A model generated the notes under the pieces. It saw nothing but the letters and a program-made list of their open reading frames with translations, searched no databases and had not been told where the DNA came from. The position numbers and the translations under genes were made by a program. A stretch of 64,000 nucleotides of DNA from Nematostella vectensis (Eukaryota; Cnidaria; Anthozoa; Actiniaria; Edwardsiidae). The stretch covers positions 21,257,969 to 21,321,968 of the forward strand of contig NC_064035.1 of assembly GCF_932526225.1 (NCBI RefSeq). The letters run 5' to 3'. Shown here piece by piece: positions 1 to 15,100 of this stretch (positions are counted from its first letter, which is position 1; every line of letters starts with the position of its first letter).

Positions 1-138
1 GTTCTCTTATACGATCCTTATGCATGAGGTCTGACAACAGATCGCTGTTTGTGTTTATATGAACACTTGTAATCCTGTGAAAACCTCTCTAAATCAGTGC
101 TACAATTTTATGCTAAAAACTGTTTATCTCATTAACAG

Positions 139-3100
139 TTAATGATGTTCAGAATGACGCCTCCTGAACCCCGCTCGTTCACGTTTACCGTCAAATGTCG
201 ATTAAATGATGCCGACAAGTTTACAGAGGTTAGCAAAAACAAATATCAAATAAACACCTAATACCCAAAGAGACTCCTCGCCTTACTTACAAAAATGAGA
301 TAATAGTACAATACGTTCAGCCAGAGATTTTGTCAAATTCTAAAAACATACCGTGGCTCAAATATTGGAAATATATAGTTTCACTAAAAGCGATGCAGTG
401 TATACATGAAGAATCAAACTATGTCCATGATAGCGATTTAAAATACTAGTGTTATTTATCATTTTGTGTAATTTTTTTTTAATACTTTATTGGTTTCATA
501 ATCTTACATACAACACAGGCTTACCAACCTCTCAGTCAGTCTCCAGTCAATCCCAGAACTAGGAATGCGGAATCCCTTAACTGCTCAAACGTTAGAAATA
601 CCGCTTATTCTGAATAAATACACATCACAAAGCAATAAGAGTTTATGGTGACCTTTATTCTAGGATATAAGACAATTATAGGACAATTATACAGGAGGTG
701 ATCAATTGCTAGTTATACTGGGATTGACCGGAGACAGACTGAGAGGTTGGTAAGCTTGTGCATACAATAGCTGGTTTCTGCAATGTTACTAAATCATAAG
801 AACATCCATACGAACGTTTTCTGCCTTAAAATGCACCAAAATAACAACTGCTCTATATAAGACTTTCTTATATAAAAGAGTGTATTGGTTCTCATAATAC
901 TTGTACATTCCGTAATATACAATAAGACTTTCTTATAAAAAAGAGTGTATTGGTTCTCGTAATACTTGTACATTCCGTAATATACCATAAGACTTTCTTA
1001 TAAAAAAGAGTGTATTGGTTCTCGTAATACTTGCACATTCCGTAATATTTACCTGGCTGTGCGCAGAAATAGAACAAAACTATTTTCGATGTGTGTATCC
1101 CGTTTGTTTTTTCGTCTCTGTACTTCACTTAAACCATTTCGTGTGCAAAATGTTTTCTCAGGAATTACAACTGATAGGGTCTGCTGAATTTCCCCAAGTA
1201 CAACTGGAAGGAGAGGTATGCTCGCATTTGCTGTTTTAATCGTTAATTCAGTCTGTGAAGGCAAAGAAATGCCCTTCATCTTGCCGTCCTTTGTTATCGT
1301 TCTCTACTTATGTTCAATTCTCGTCTTGAGTTTCGTGTCTAATCTTGTTATCGTTCTCTACGTTTGTTCTATTTTGTTACATTTGTACCGTCTTGTGTTA
1401 ATTTCTAGTTTCGCTGAAGTATGTGTTACATTTACACCCGTTTTTCGCTATTTCTTCAGTGAACGGATAAAAATGGCCTTTTCTCTTGTGTTTTTAATTT
1501 TCCTTCATCGTGATGTATTTCATATTTTGCTCGCGGGTCGACATATGTTACATTAGCACCGTTTTTTTTTTCTCAGGGTACAGTGTACTTCAAACCCACT
1601 TGCGTTGGAACGACATCGACCCGCCCTCTATGTGTAAAGAACACCTCCCGTGTTCCCTTGTGGTAAGAAAACTGGTCATAGCATATTACCACCCGCTCTC
1701 TGTAAAGATCTGGTTCTGGCTTGTGCTGGTTGTGTTATAATTGCCTAATCACTTTTATTGATCTAGCTACCGCTGGAGGGTGTCTGGGATACACAAGAAA
1801 GTTCTTAGAATTGACGCACCATATGGTGTCATCATGCCCAACGAGTCCAAGGTGAGAAAATAAAACAAACATGTCCCACGTCACAACGGAAATCTGTATG
1901 CTCGCTTAACTAAACATCTTGTTTGTCCACTTGGCATGTTAAAGGATATTTTCTTATTTAATCTTTAGCTTAAGGCCAAACTAAAAATAATAATTTAGTA
2001 CATTATAATATTTGGGCGTTTTTTAAAAATACAACTTTCTAAAGACCAACTAATAATGTGATATACCAATAGCCGACTCTGCAGCACAGTGGTTGTAAGG
2101 TACTTTGGTATACTACATTGAATATTGTATTTTGCATAAATAAACCGAAAGTCTATCTACATAACTTACCCTGTTTACAGTGTTTCTATTTACAAAAACT
2201 TTTCATTTGCATAAAATGGAATTTAGGTTATTAGATTTTCAAGTAAAGAAGCGGTTACTGTAAAAAGGCACCGTCCTTCGGGGTTCCTGTGCCTTCTTAC
2301 GGGGATTACTAACCACAATGTTTCATGGCTCTGTAACCAATACAGTACATTGGTTTTTTGGCAGGTGAACACTTTGTCATTCAGCCCTGCTGAGGCGTCA
2401 AAGCATCTTATCAAGGCTAAGCTGTTCGTGAGCAGTTACCAAGGAGATACCAGGTCAGTATGGATAAGGACAGACTAGGTCAGTATGGATAAGGACAAAC
2501 CAGGTCATTATGGATAAGGACAGACTAGGTCAGTATGGATAAGGACAGACTAGGTCATTATGGATAAGGACATACTAGGTCAGTATGGATAAGGACAAAC
2601 CAGGTCAGTATGGATAAGGTCAAACCAGGTCATTATGGATAAGGAGATACCAGGTCATCATGGATAAGGACATACCAGGTCAGTATGGATAAGGACATAC
2701 CAGGTCAGTATGGATAAGGACATACCAGGTCAGTATGGATAAGGACATACCAGGTCAGTATGGATAAGGACAGACTAGGTCAGTATGGATAAGGACAAAC
2801 CAGGTCATTATGGATAAGGAGATACCAGGTCAGTATGGATAAGGACAGAATAGGTCAGCATGGATAAGGACAGACTAGGTCATTATGGATAAGGACAGAC
2901 CAGGTCAGTATGGATAAGGACAGACTAGGTCAGTATGGATAAGGACATACTAGGTCAGTATGGATAAGGCCAGACCAGGTCATTATGGATAAGGAGATAC
3001 CAGGTCAGTATAGATAAGGACATACAAGGTCAGCATGGATAAGGACAGACTAGGTCAGTATGGATAAGGACAGACTAGGTCAGTATGGATAAGGACATAC

Positions 3101-6100
3101 CAGGTCATTATGGATAAGGACAGACTAGGTCAGTATGGATTAGGACATACTAGGTCAGTATGGATAAGGACATACTAGGTCAGTATGGATAAGGACAGAT
3201 CAGGTCATGATGGATAAGGACATATTAGGTCAGTATGGATAAGGACAGACTAGGTCAGTATGGATAAGGACAGATCAGGTCATTATGGATAAGGCCAGAC
3301 TAGGTCAGTATGGATAAGGACATACTAGGTCAGTATGGATAAGGACAGATCAGGTCATTATGGATAAGGACATACTAGGTCAGCATGGATAAGGACATAC
3401 TAGGTCAGCATGGATAAGGACATACTAGGTCATTATGGATAAGGACATACCAGGTCAGTATGGATAAGGACATACCAGGTCAGTATGGATAAGGACAGAC
3501 TAGGTCAGTATGGATAAGGACAGACTAGGTCAGTATGGATAAGGACAGACTAGGTCAGTATGGATAAGGACATACTAGGTCAGTATGGATAAGGACAGAC
3601 TAGGTCAGTATGGATAAGGAGATACCAGGTCAGTATGGATAAGGACAGATCAGGTCAGTATGGATAAGGACAGACTAGGTCAGTATGGATAAGGACAGAT
3701 CAGGTCAGTACGGAGAAGGACAAACCATGTCAGTACGGAGAAGGACAAACTAGGTCAGTATGGATAAGGACATACCAGGTCAGTATGGATAAGGACAGAT
3801 CAGGTCAGTATGGATAAGGACAGATCAGGTCAGTACGAAGAAGGACAAACCATGTCAGTACGGAGAAGGACAAACTAGGTCAGTATGGATAAGGACATAC
3901 CAGGTCATTATGGATAAGGACAGACCAGGTCAGTATGGATAAGGACAGACTAGGTCAGTATGGATAAGGACAGACTAGGTCAGTATGGATAAGGACAGAC
4001 CAGGTCAGCATGGATAAGAACAAACTAGGTCAGTATGGATAAGGACAGACTAGGTCAGTACGGAGAAGGACAAACTAGGTCAGTATGGATAAGGACAGAC
4101 TAGGTCAGTATGGATAAGGACAGACTAGGTCAGTATGGATAAGGACAGACTAGGTCAGTATGGATAAGGAGATACCAGGTCAGTATGGATAAGGACAAAC
4201 CAGGTCAGTATGGATAAGGACAGACTAGGTCAGTATGGATAAGGACATACTAGGTCAGTATGGATAAGGACAGACTAGGTCAGTATGGATAAGGACAAAC
4301 CAGATCATTATGGATAAGGACAGACTAGGTCAGTATGGATAAGGACAAACTAGGTCAGTATGGATAAGGACAGACTAGGTCAGTATGGATAAGGACATAC
4401 TAGGTCAGTATGGATAAGGACAGACCAGGTCAGTATGGATAAGGACATACTAGGTCATTATGGATAAGGACATACTAGGTCAGTATGGATAAGGACAGAT
4501 CAGGTCAGTATGGATAAGGACAGATCAGGTCAGTACGGAGAAGGACAAACCATGTCAGTACGGAGAAGGACAAACTAGGTCAGTATGGATAAGGACATAC
4601 CAGGTCATTATGGATAAGGACAGACCAGGTCAGTATGGATAAGGACAGACTAGGTCAGTATGGATAAGGACAGACTAGGTCAGCATGGATAAGGACATAC
4701 TAGGTCAGTATGGATAACGACATACTAGGTCAGTACGGAGAAGGACAAACTAGGTCAGTATGGATAAGGACATACCAGGTCATTATGGATAAGGACAGAC
4801 CAGGTCAGTATGGATAAGGACAGACTAGGTCAGTATGGATAAGGACAGACTAGGTCAGCATGGATAAGGACATACTAGGTCAGTATGGATAACGACATAC
4901 TAGGTCAGTATGGATAAGGACAGACCAGGTCAGCATGGATAAGGACAGACTAGGTCAGTATGGATAAGGACAGACTAGGTCAGTATGGATAAGGACAGAC
5001 TAGGTCAGTATGGATAAGGACAGACTAGGTCAGTATGGATAAGGACAGACTAGGTCAGTATGGATAAGGACAAACCAGGTCAGTATGGATAAGGACAAAC
5101 TAGGTCAGTATGGATAAGGACATACCAGGTCATTATGGATAAGGACAGACTAGGTCAGTATGGATAAGGACAGACCAGGTCAGTATGGAAAAAGACAGAC
5201 CAGGCCAGTATGGATAACAAACAACATAATTACCAAAGGAAAGAACAGCAACAATAACAACAACGATGACCACAACAACAAGAACACAGTATACACCTAG
5301 CTCTAGAAGAAGCATCAACCATGGTAAACAATAAATTACAAACAACATAACAGAGAAGCACAGTAAGGACGATAGGGATAACATCGGCAGCAACAGCAGC
5401 AGAGACAGCAACTAAAAAATACTTTAACAGCAACTCTTGTGATATGGCGTTAGGGTGTGTGTGATTATACTTTAACGGCAACTCTTGTGATATGGCTTTA
5501 GGGGTGTGTGTTTCACAGTGCTCTCATCTCTGATTTCATGTTTTATTGTGTATTGACAGTGTCGCTGCTGATGAGACAAAATACCTTGTTAGGGTAATCG
5601 GCGAAGGAGCGATTGGAGAACTGGTGGTACGTTAGATTACGCTAATATAAACTCACCTTAGCCGTAGCACCCATGCATTTACTTACCTTGGCAGGATAGT
5701 TTTTTTACGGAATGCATTGTAATATTGATAGTGATACAAATTTATATGTGCATTTGGTGTGTGCATAATATTGAAACACTTTCATTAACAGTGCTTAGAT
5801 GCGAGCGTAGACCTCGGAGACATCGTGGTGGGGTCTTCAACATCTAAAGACCTAACACTGCAGAACAACAGCAATTGCACTCTCCATTACCGCCTGACCA
5901 TTGACCAGGACATCAAGGGACCGTATGATGACGAAAATACTATCCGCGACATCCTGGGTAGGGCAGAACAGCCAGCGAATATAGAAACTTCTGTTTCGCT
6001 TGTTTGGGCCTATCCCCACTTTTGTTTTGCTTGTGTTTGACTGATTCCAACTTATGTTTAGCTTGCATTTTCACTTGTTCTTACGTGCTAGTAAGAACGA

Positions 6101-9100
6101 ACCTTAACAATGCAGCTTAAAATTTCACTTCATGTCATTCTGTTAAGCTACATCATCCAACCTTGTAACTATACCGCCCTGTTCCGTTCGCCACATCGCC
6201 TTATTTAGCTGTGATGCATTGCAGCCATGGAGTTGAGTTCGTATGATGGAGTGATCGCAGCCCGCACTTCCAAGAAAATAACCGCCACAGCTTTCCCAGC
6301 CCGCCGGGTCAACTACACCTACACAGTCAACTACGAGCTCATCTCAACATCAGGTTTGTTGCTTTCATAACACAGGAAACCCCAAGTAGCCTCTGTGTGG
6401 AGCGTGGGGACAGAATCTCAGGCGTGCTCCTAGAGAGGTCCTAACGGAAGAGGGTATTTCTTTCTATCTAACTATTTCTATCAACTATGGATAGTCAAAA
6501 TACTATTAAACAGCAGAAATGAAGAAAAGAATCCGCTATGATTTTGTTTTTCTGACAATACAATATACAAAGTCACATTCTTGAGCTTGAATGCTAAATA
6601 TGTAAAAGCAAATGCTGGTATTTAGCTTCTGTCTTGAGACTTGTTTCTGTTCATAGACAACGGGGCTAAGCAACTGACCCGCACTAAAACACTGCTGGCT
6701 CAATTGCAGTGCCAGGGAGTGTACCCAACACTTGCCATGACGGATGTCAGGGGACTGGGTTCTAACAAAGGCTGCAGCAAGACTAAGCTCTGGAGTCTGT
6801 TCTCATTTGACAGGTGACAAGCGTGGTGATGTTGTCATGGTGATGTTACAATGTCCTTAAAGCATAATGCGGTCAATATGCATTTCTGTTATATTGGTTC
6901 TCGAGATAAGTTTCCCTGGAATCCCTTTATACATTTATTCTAATTTTACCTAATTTTCTATTTTAAGAAATTGAGACTTGAAATGTCGAGCCGACAGTTA
7001 TTTTTGATAATTTGCGCTGTTGAGTTTTGATTAATTCTTATTTGATGTTGCAATGATTTTAGTTTAAATGAGTGTCTGGATTCAGACCCATCTCCACCTG
7101 AGCTTATGTACGTCGCCGCCACGAGACACAGGTAAGAGTACTCTGTCTTCCACTTTAATCATTCTCTTTTTTAACATGCGCACCTTTGATGTGTTTGAAC
7201 AAATGCTAAATCATCCAAGGACAACGTCTCTACTCCTCCTCTGTGCTGATGTTATTCTAACACCATCTGTCTAATATCATATTAAGACCCATGTGACTTC
7301 TTCGCCTCTTGCTTTTGAGAGCCACACCCCTCAAGAGCGATCTTCTTCCCATTGCTGTTGTTATAACAAATGACCCAAACATGTCCCTATTTTGCCAACC
7401 TAAGCTACAGCTCCTTAAAAGATTGATTTTTTTCCAGCACCAAGCGGCGAATCCCTGTCTACACGCGCGCAATCATGGACTTTAACTTTGGAGCGGCGCC
7501 GGTTGACTCCGAGCCTGCCATAGTGTACATGAACCTAGAAAACACTGGCACTGTGCCTTCAGAATGGTAAGAGAACACTGACATGGTTAGATAACACTGG
7601 CACTGTGCCTTCAGAATGGTAAGAGAACACTGACATGGTTAGAAAACACTGGCACTGTGCCTTCAGAATGGTAAGAGAACACTGACATGGTTAGAAAACA
7701 CTGGCACTGTGCCTTCAGAATGGTAAGAGAACACTGACATGGTTAGAAAACACTGGCACTGTGCCTTCAGAATGGTAAGAAAACACGGGCACTGTGCCTT
7801 CAGAATGGTAAGAGAACACTGACACTGTGCCTTCAGAATGGTAAGAGAACACTGACATGGTTAGAAAACACTGGCACTGTGCCTTCAGAATGGTAAGAGA
7901 ACACTGACATGGTTAGATAACACTGGCACTGTGCCTTCAGAGTGGTAAGAGAACACTGTCATGGTTAGAAAACACTGGTACTGTGCCTTCAGAATGGTAA
8001 GAGAACACTGACATGGTTAGAAAACACGAGCACTGTGCCTTCAGAATGGTAAGAGAACACTGACATGGTTAGAAAACACTGGCACTGTGCCTTCAGAATG
8101 GTAAGAGAACACTGACATGGTTAGAAAACACTGGCACCGTGCCTTCAGAATGGTAAGAGAACACTGACATGGTTAGATAACACTGGCACTGTGCCTTCAG
8201 AATGGTAAGAGAACACTGACATGGTTAGAAAACACTGGTACTGTGCCTTCAGAATGGTAAGAGAACACTGACATGGTTAGAAAACACGAGCACTGTGCCT
8301 TCAGAATGGTAAGAGAACACTGACATGGTTAGATAACACTGGCACTGTGCCTTCAGAATGGTAAGAAAACACGGGCACTGTGCCTTCAGAATGGTAAGAG
8401 AACACTGACACTGTGCCTTCAGAATGGTAAGAGAACACTGACATGGTTAGAAAACACTGGCACTGTGCCTTCAGAATGGTAAGAGAACACGGGCACTGAG
8501 CCTTCAGAATGGTAAGAGAACACGGGCACTGTGCCTTCAGAATGGTAAGAGAACACTGACATGGTTAGAAAACACTGGCACTGTGCCTTCAGAATGAGAA
8601 GAGAACAATGGACAATTTTGCGGATTTTGATTTATTACAGTGGAACACACATTGCCCGAGATCGGTTCAAATAATTTTTTTTTAGTTTTCCATTCATATG
8701 CAAAGGCTAGGGTTGTGTCCTATGTTAATATGTCTTGTTTTCCTTTGTTTGCCTTCAGGGCATTCCTCTTCCCAAGTGACCTGCAGTTGGAGCTAGAGTA
8801 CTGGGCTGAGACGGGCGAGTATGACGCCGATGAGTTACATGAGGTAATGCGTGCACTAATTTTTACATCGTGTAAAGTAAGGGATAATTTACGAGTTGCT
8901 TGATACAAGTAGGATATTTACGAGATTCAGAACTAGTAGAATGCTATATGACACTGTGGCGAGGAGCTATCTGATTCAGGAGTTATTCAAGGGAGTGGAG
9001 GACTTCATTAACGGGTAACGTGGGGTTAGGCGCTAATAAAATCCTAAACTACGCAGAAGCGTAAAAAAAAACATCGACAAGAAGTGACATGTGATTTGAG

Positions 9101-12100
9101 CTAAAAAGGTTAAGAACAGGTAAACTAGTTAACGAAGCAATAGGCATTATATACACCATGGGCTTAGTATTTTGCTTGTTCGATGTTGCGTCAGGACGCA
9201 TCGTGTGAGTATTGACGATGTTGCGTCATCACGCATCTTGTGAGTATTGACGATGTTGCGTCAGCACGCATCTCGTGAGTATTGACGATGTTGTGTCATC
9301 ACGCATCTTGTGAGTATTGACGATGTTGCGTCAGCACGCATCGTGTGAGTATTGACGATGTTGCGTCAGCACGCATCTTGTGAGTAGTGACAACATTGCG
9401 TCAGCACGCATCTTGTGAGTATTGACAACATTGCGTCAGCATGCATCTTGTGAGTATTGACGATGTTGCGTCAGCAAGCATCTTGTGAGTATTGACGATG
9501 TTGCGTCAGCAAGCATCTTGTGAGTATTGACGATGTTGTGTCATCACGCATCTTGTGAGTATTGACGATGTTGCGTCAGCACGCATCTTGTGAGTATTGA
9601 CGATGTTGCGTCAGCACGCATCTTGTGAGTAGTGACGATGTTGCGTCAGCACGCATCTTGTGAGTATTGACGATGTTGCGTCAGCACGCATCTTGTGAGT
9701 ATTGACGATGTTGTGTCATCACGCATCTTGTGAGTATTGACGATGTTGCGTCAGCACGCGTCGTGTGAGTATTGACGATGTTGCGTCAGCACGCATCTTG
9801 TGAGTATTCACGATGTTGTGTCATCACGCATCTTGTGAGTATTGACGATGTTGCGTCAGCACGCATCTTGTGAGTATTGACGATGTTGCGTCAGCAAGCA
9901 TCTTGTGAGTATTGACGATGTTGTGTCATCACGCATCTTGTGAGTATTGACGATGTTGCGTCAGCACGCATCTTGTGAGTAGTGACGATGTTGCGTCAGC
10001 ACGCATCTTGTGAGTATTGACGATGTTGTGTCAGCACGCATCTTGTGAGTAGTGACGATGTTGCGTCAGCACGCATCTTGTGAGTATTGACGATGTTGCG
10101 TCAGCACGCATCTCGTGAGTATTCACGTTGTTGCGTCAGCACGCATCTTGTGAGTATTGACGATGTTGCGTCAGCACGCATCTCGTGAGTATTCACGATG
10201 TTGCATCAGCACGCATCTTGTGAGTATTGACGATGTTGCGTCAGCACGCATCTTGTGAGTATTGACGATGTTGTGTCATCACGCATCTTGTGAGTATTGA
10301 CGATGTTGCGTCAGCACGCGTCGTGTGAGTATTGACGATGTTGCGTCAGCACGCATCTTGTGAGTATTCACGATGTTGTGTCATCACGCATCTTGTGAGT
10401 ATTGACGATGTTGCGTCAGCACGCATCTTGTGAGTATTGACGATGTTGCGTCAGCACGCATCTTGTGAGTATTGACGATGTTGCGTCAGCACGCATCTCG
10501 TGAGTATTCACGATGTTGTGTCATCACGCATCTTGTGGGTATTGACGATGTTGTGTCATCACGCATCTTGTGAGTATTGACGATGTTGCGTCAGCAAGCA
10601 TCTTGTGAGTATTGACGATGTTGCGTCAGCACGCATCTTGTGAGTATTCACGATGTTGTGTCATCACGCATCTTGTGAGTATTGACGATGGCGTCCAGTT
10701 GACGTGTGAGTGACGTGTCGATGTTGTGTCATCACGCATCTTGTGAGTATTGACGATGGCGTCCAGTTGACGTGTGAGTGACGTGTCGATGTTGTGTCAG
10801 CACGCATCTTGTGAGTATTGACGATGGCGTCCAGTTGACGTGTGAGTGATGTGTCGATGTTGTGTCATCACGCATCTTGTGAGTATTGACGATGGCGTCC
10901 AGTTGACGTGTGAGTGATGTGTCGATGTTGTGTCATCACGCATCTTGTGAGTATTGACGATGGCGTCCAGTTGACGTGTGAGTGACGTGTCGATGGCGTC
11001 CAGTTGACGTGTGAGTGATGTGTCGATGGCGTCCAGTTGACGTGTGAGTGACGTGTCGATGTTGTGTGCCTACAGATGCAAGTCATGGACAGCAAGCTGT
11101 TTACCGTGGAACCCCGCAAAGGGACTCTCGCCCCAGGCTGCTGTCAGACCATCACATGCACTTACAGGTATGGATGTGCTTTGTGTGACACGCACTACCA
11201 TGGCAACCCAAAACGCAAAGAACTATCGAGTAAGGCCCATGCACTTGATATGGACTTCTCTAGGCAACAAGCGTGGCAATGGAATGACGTAGTGCGCATG
11301 ACGGATACCTATTTATGAAGTTCATGGAATTCAAACTGTATTTTCTCTAACGTTGTCACGGTGACCACGACAACATACGTCACGTTCTCAGTGGCTGTGC
11401 TGTAGCCAGCCTTCTTTGGGCTACTGGATGCATAGCAATCCACTTCAATCTTTTGCGCAAATATTATTCATCCAGTTGGAAGAACCATGTGCCATTGCAT
11501 CATTTTCATCTCTTAAAAATGTTTGGTAAAATGTTTGGTATTCAGACGGTGAAGAACGAATGACTTGTTTCTGGAAATTAAAAATGTTGGCATTCCGCTA
11601 ACTTGAGGTACTCTACTTTGTAGCTCCCTATATAACTCCCTATAATTCTGACCATCCTCTAGACATCTTTTCACTGGGTTAAACAAGCTACCGGTGATTT
11701 TCAAAGTGACTCGTGGTCGCGAAATTCTCCTGAATTTTATCGGCGTGACGGTTGACCCAGAGGCATATTATGTGCACTTCGCCAGCACTAAGCACATGTT
11801 TGAGCCGGTCCCTGTGGGCGGAAACTCGCCACCAGTCCAGATATACGAGCTGCACAACGGTGGTGCCAAGACAGTCAGCTACGAGCTCGACCTTGAGCCG
11901 CTTCACAAGATACAACAGGTACTTCTACTCAACTTTCATTATGCTTCTGTTAGAAACATTAAGTGTATTATTATTGTATGATTAAGTGTATTATTGTAAC
12001 TACAATCATGGAGAATTATTGTAACTACAATCATGGAGAATTTGTTTTGTGACAAAAGCCGAAAACACTCATTTTTTTACATCAATCTTCAGCTTACTTG

Positions 12101-15100
12101 CAATTATTTAAAAAGTGAAACCCCTCCCCCTCCTAACAATGTTGATATGACCAAAGAATGTGCCGCAATTCCATTGTCACCAAAACATCCAATAGTTATC
12201 GTTGGGGGAGGGGAGTGGAGGAAGACTGGGTGCGAAAATTTCTTATGTGAACGCCTTTGTCCCAATGTAAATTGTCCATGATTGTACCTTCGCTTGTCGA
12301 AGATATGCCAGCTTACTAGAAGCTTGTGTTCGTCAGTTATAATAATATGACATGAAGCTCTTAATTGTTGGCTTATAGCCTTTAAAATAAACGTTGTCGG
12401 TGCCAAAGGGTAAAGACAAAAGACTTAAGAGACAAGCGGAGACCGTACAGAATCACGGGTAGAAAATTGAAAATTGAATTAGTCTAGATCGATCACAGGC
12501 TTCCCACCCGCGCCAGTGAAGGATTTCTAAGGACATACGTCGAATTCGCACAAATAAACATCTATGAGTTATATCTTTATGTTCTTATTCATGAAATAAA
12601 CTGATTTTCATTGACAAATGATTTAATCAGTTTTTACTCAAACTGCTCCTTTCATACTTTTTATTCTCTACAACACTGCTAGCGAAGGTCTCTGGTGGAG
12701 GATTTCTAAGGACTTACGAATTCACACAAATAAACATTCATGAGTATATATCTTCATGCTCTAATTCATGAAATAAACTTAGCACGTTCATCTAACCGAA
12801 AATGAATAGTAATATAATATTATGCACACTTTCAGTAAATTAATAAATCTTAGAGGCGCTTTAGAAAAATCAATGTGCTCAAGCTCGTATCAAATTTAAT
12901 CATAATTCTAGGACCGTAGGACCGTGATTCCTTTCGGTCTACGCTTGTCCCTCTAGTCTTTTGTCCCTTTGGCACCGACAACGTTTATTGAAAAAGCTAT
13001 ATATAAGCGCTATATGAATATATAATTCTTATTTCGTTAGTTTGTTTCTAATTAAGTATTCGTTGCAATGGCCTTAAGTGCCTGACAGCATGAACGCTTT
13101 ACCTTCTTGTTTCAGGAGAACTACGGCTGCCGTGTGCTCGACTGCCTGAACCCATCAGGGGAGATCCCTCCTGGCTGTACTGGACTCATTCACTGGATTT
13201 TCGCACCTCTCGAGGCCAAGACCTACGTGGTATGGTGGAATGTGTTGTTTACCCACGTGGTATGGTTTAATGTGTTGTTTACCCACGTGGTATGGTGGAA
13301 TGTGTTGTGTACCGACGTGGTATGATGGGATGTGTTCTTTACCCACGTGGTATGGTGGAATGTGTTTGTGTACCCACGTGGTATGGAGGAATGTGTTGTT
13401 TTCCCACGTGGTATGATGGAATGTGTTGTTTACCCACGTGGTATGGTGGAATGTGTTTGTGTACCCACGTGGTATGGAGGAATGTGTTATTTACCCACGT
13501 GGTATGGTGGAATGTGTTGTTTACGCACGTGGTATGGTGGAATGTGTTGTTTACGCACGTGGTATGGTGGAATGTGTTGTTTACGCACATGGTATGGTGG
13601 AATGTGTTGTTTACCCATGTGGTATGGTGGAATGTGTTGTTTACGAAGAAGACCTAGAACACATTCAGAAACGTGCGCTCTCCATTGCATCGCCAGCGAT
13701 GCCCTACCGCGACATGTGTTAATTATGGTAAATGCTCACTATATGATAGGCGCAAGGCTTTGTGTGACAAGCTCTTTAATTCTGTGCTCTCTGATGTAGA
13801 CCACAAACTACACCATCTTTTGCCACCTAGACAAGTTCTTCGTTACAACATTAGAAACAAACGACTTTTTAATCCTCCAGCCATTAAAACCAAGCGTTTC
13901 AGCAGCACTTTTATACCTTCAATGTCAAATAAATAAGTAGCTTTTAAACCTTTTATCTATTCTCTATATTTGTGAATAAGTTTTTATCAATTTCGATCAT
14001 ATATATATATATTTTTTACTATATTATTATTAGTATTTTACAATTGTATATTTACACAATCTACCTACCTACCTACCTACCTACCTACCTACCTACCTAC
14101 CTACCTACCTACCTACCTACCTACCTACCTACCTACCTACCTACCGACCGACCGACCGACCGACCGACCGACCGACCGACCGACCGACCGACCGACCTAC
14201 CAACCGACCTACCGACCGACCGACCTACCGACCTACCGACCTACCGACCTACCGACCGACCTACCGACCGACCTACCGACCGACCTACCTACCGACCTAC
14301 CGACCTACCTACCTACCTACCGACCTACCGACCTACCTACCGACCTACCTACCGACCTACCTACCGACCTACCGACCTACCTACCGACCTACCTACCTAC
14401 CTACCGACCTACCTACCTACCTACCGACCTACCTACCTACCGACCTACCTACCTACCTACCGACCTACCTACCTACCTACCTACCTACCGACCTACCTAC
14501 CGACCTACCTACCTACCGACCTACCTACCGACCTACCTACCTACCGACCTACCTACCGACCGACCGACCTACCTACCGACCTACCGACCGACCTACCTAC
14601 CGACCGACCGACCTACCTACCGACCGACCTACCTACCGACCGACCTACCTACCGACCGACCTACCGACCTATCTATCTATCTTACACACGTGGTATGGTG
14701 GAATGTGTTGTTTACCCACGTAGTATGAAGGAATGTGTTGTTTACGCTCGTGGTATGGTTAAATGTGTTGTTTACGCACGTGGTATGGTGGAATGTGTTT
14801 GCGCACGTGGTACGCTTGACAGTGGAATGTGTTGTCTTTTCTTATGATACTGGCATTGACACTTGTAATGCAGGCATATACCAAAATACTAGACGTTTTA
14901 ATAAGCTTATAAACCGGCCTTAGGTTGACATTCCTGTGAGTATCATCGGTGGAGATTCGGTCCTCGTCACTTTCACAGGAGTTGGCTATGACCAGAGGAT
15001 CATGGGAGATACTATGGCCATGAAAGATAGTTCTGCTGCCGGCTTGCCAACCAAGCAGGTTGTTAGTGTGCCACAACAGGTACAAAACCGTCTGCATTCC

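Noticed and set aside
1218-1556. A 112-codon hydrophobic frame
   Set aside because: It lies in a CFAP65 intron, is T-rich, and its hydrophobicity follows from base composition.
2454-5215. Possible CRISPR-like array
   Set aside because: Units are contiguous and nearly identical with no unique spacers, in a eukaryotic intron.
5133-5481. Minus-strand hydrophobic frames reading [13 protein letters not shown]
   Set aside because: They are complementary to the A/C-rich tract and the end of the 25-bp array.
13107-13799. Long overlapping frames on both strands rich in Val, Cys, Trp, Gly and Tyr
   Set aside because: All come from the 30-bp repeat; only 13116-13229 is coding, as a CFAP65 exon.
13972-14847. 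A 291-codon open frame reading [11 protein letters not shown]
   Set aside because: It is a translation of the CTAC/CGAC tetranucleotide run and the 30-bp array; such runs are open in several frames.
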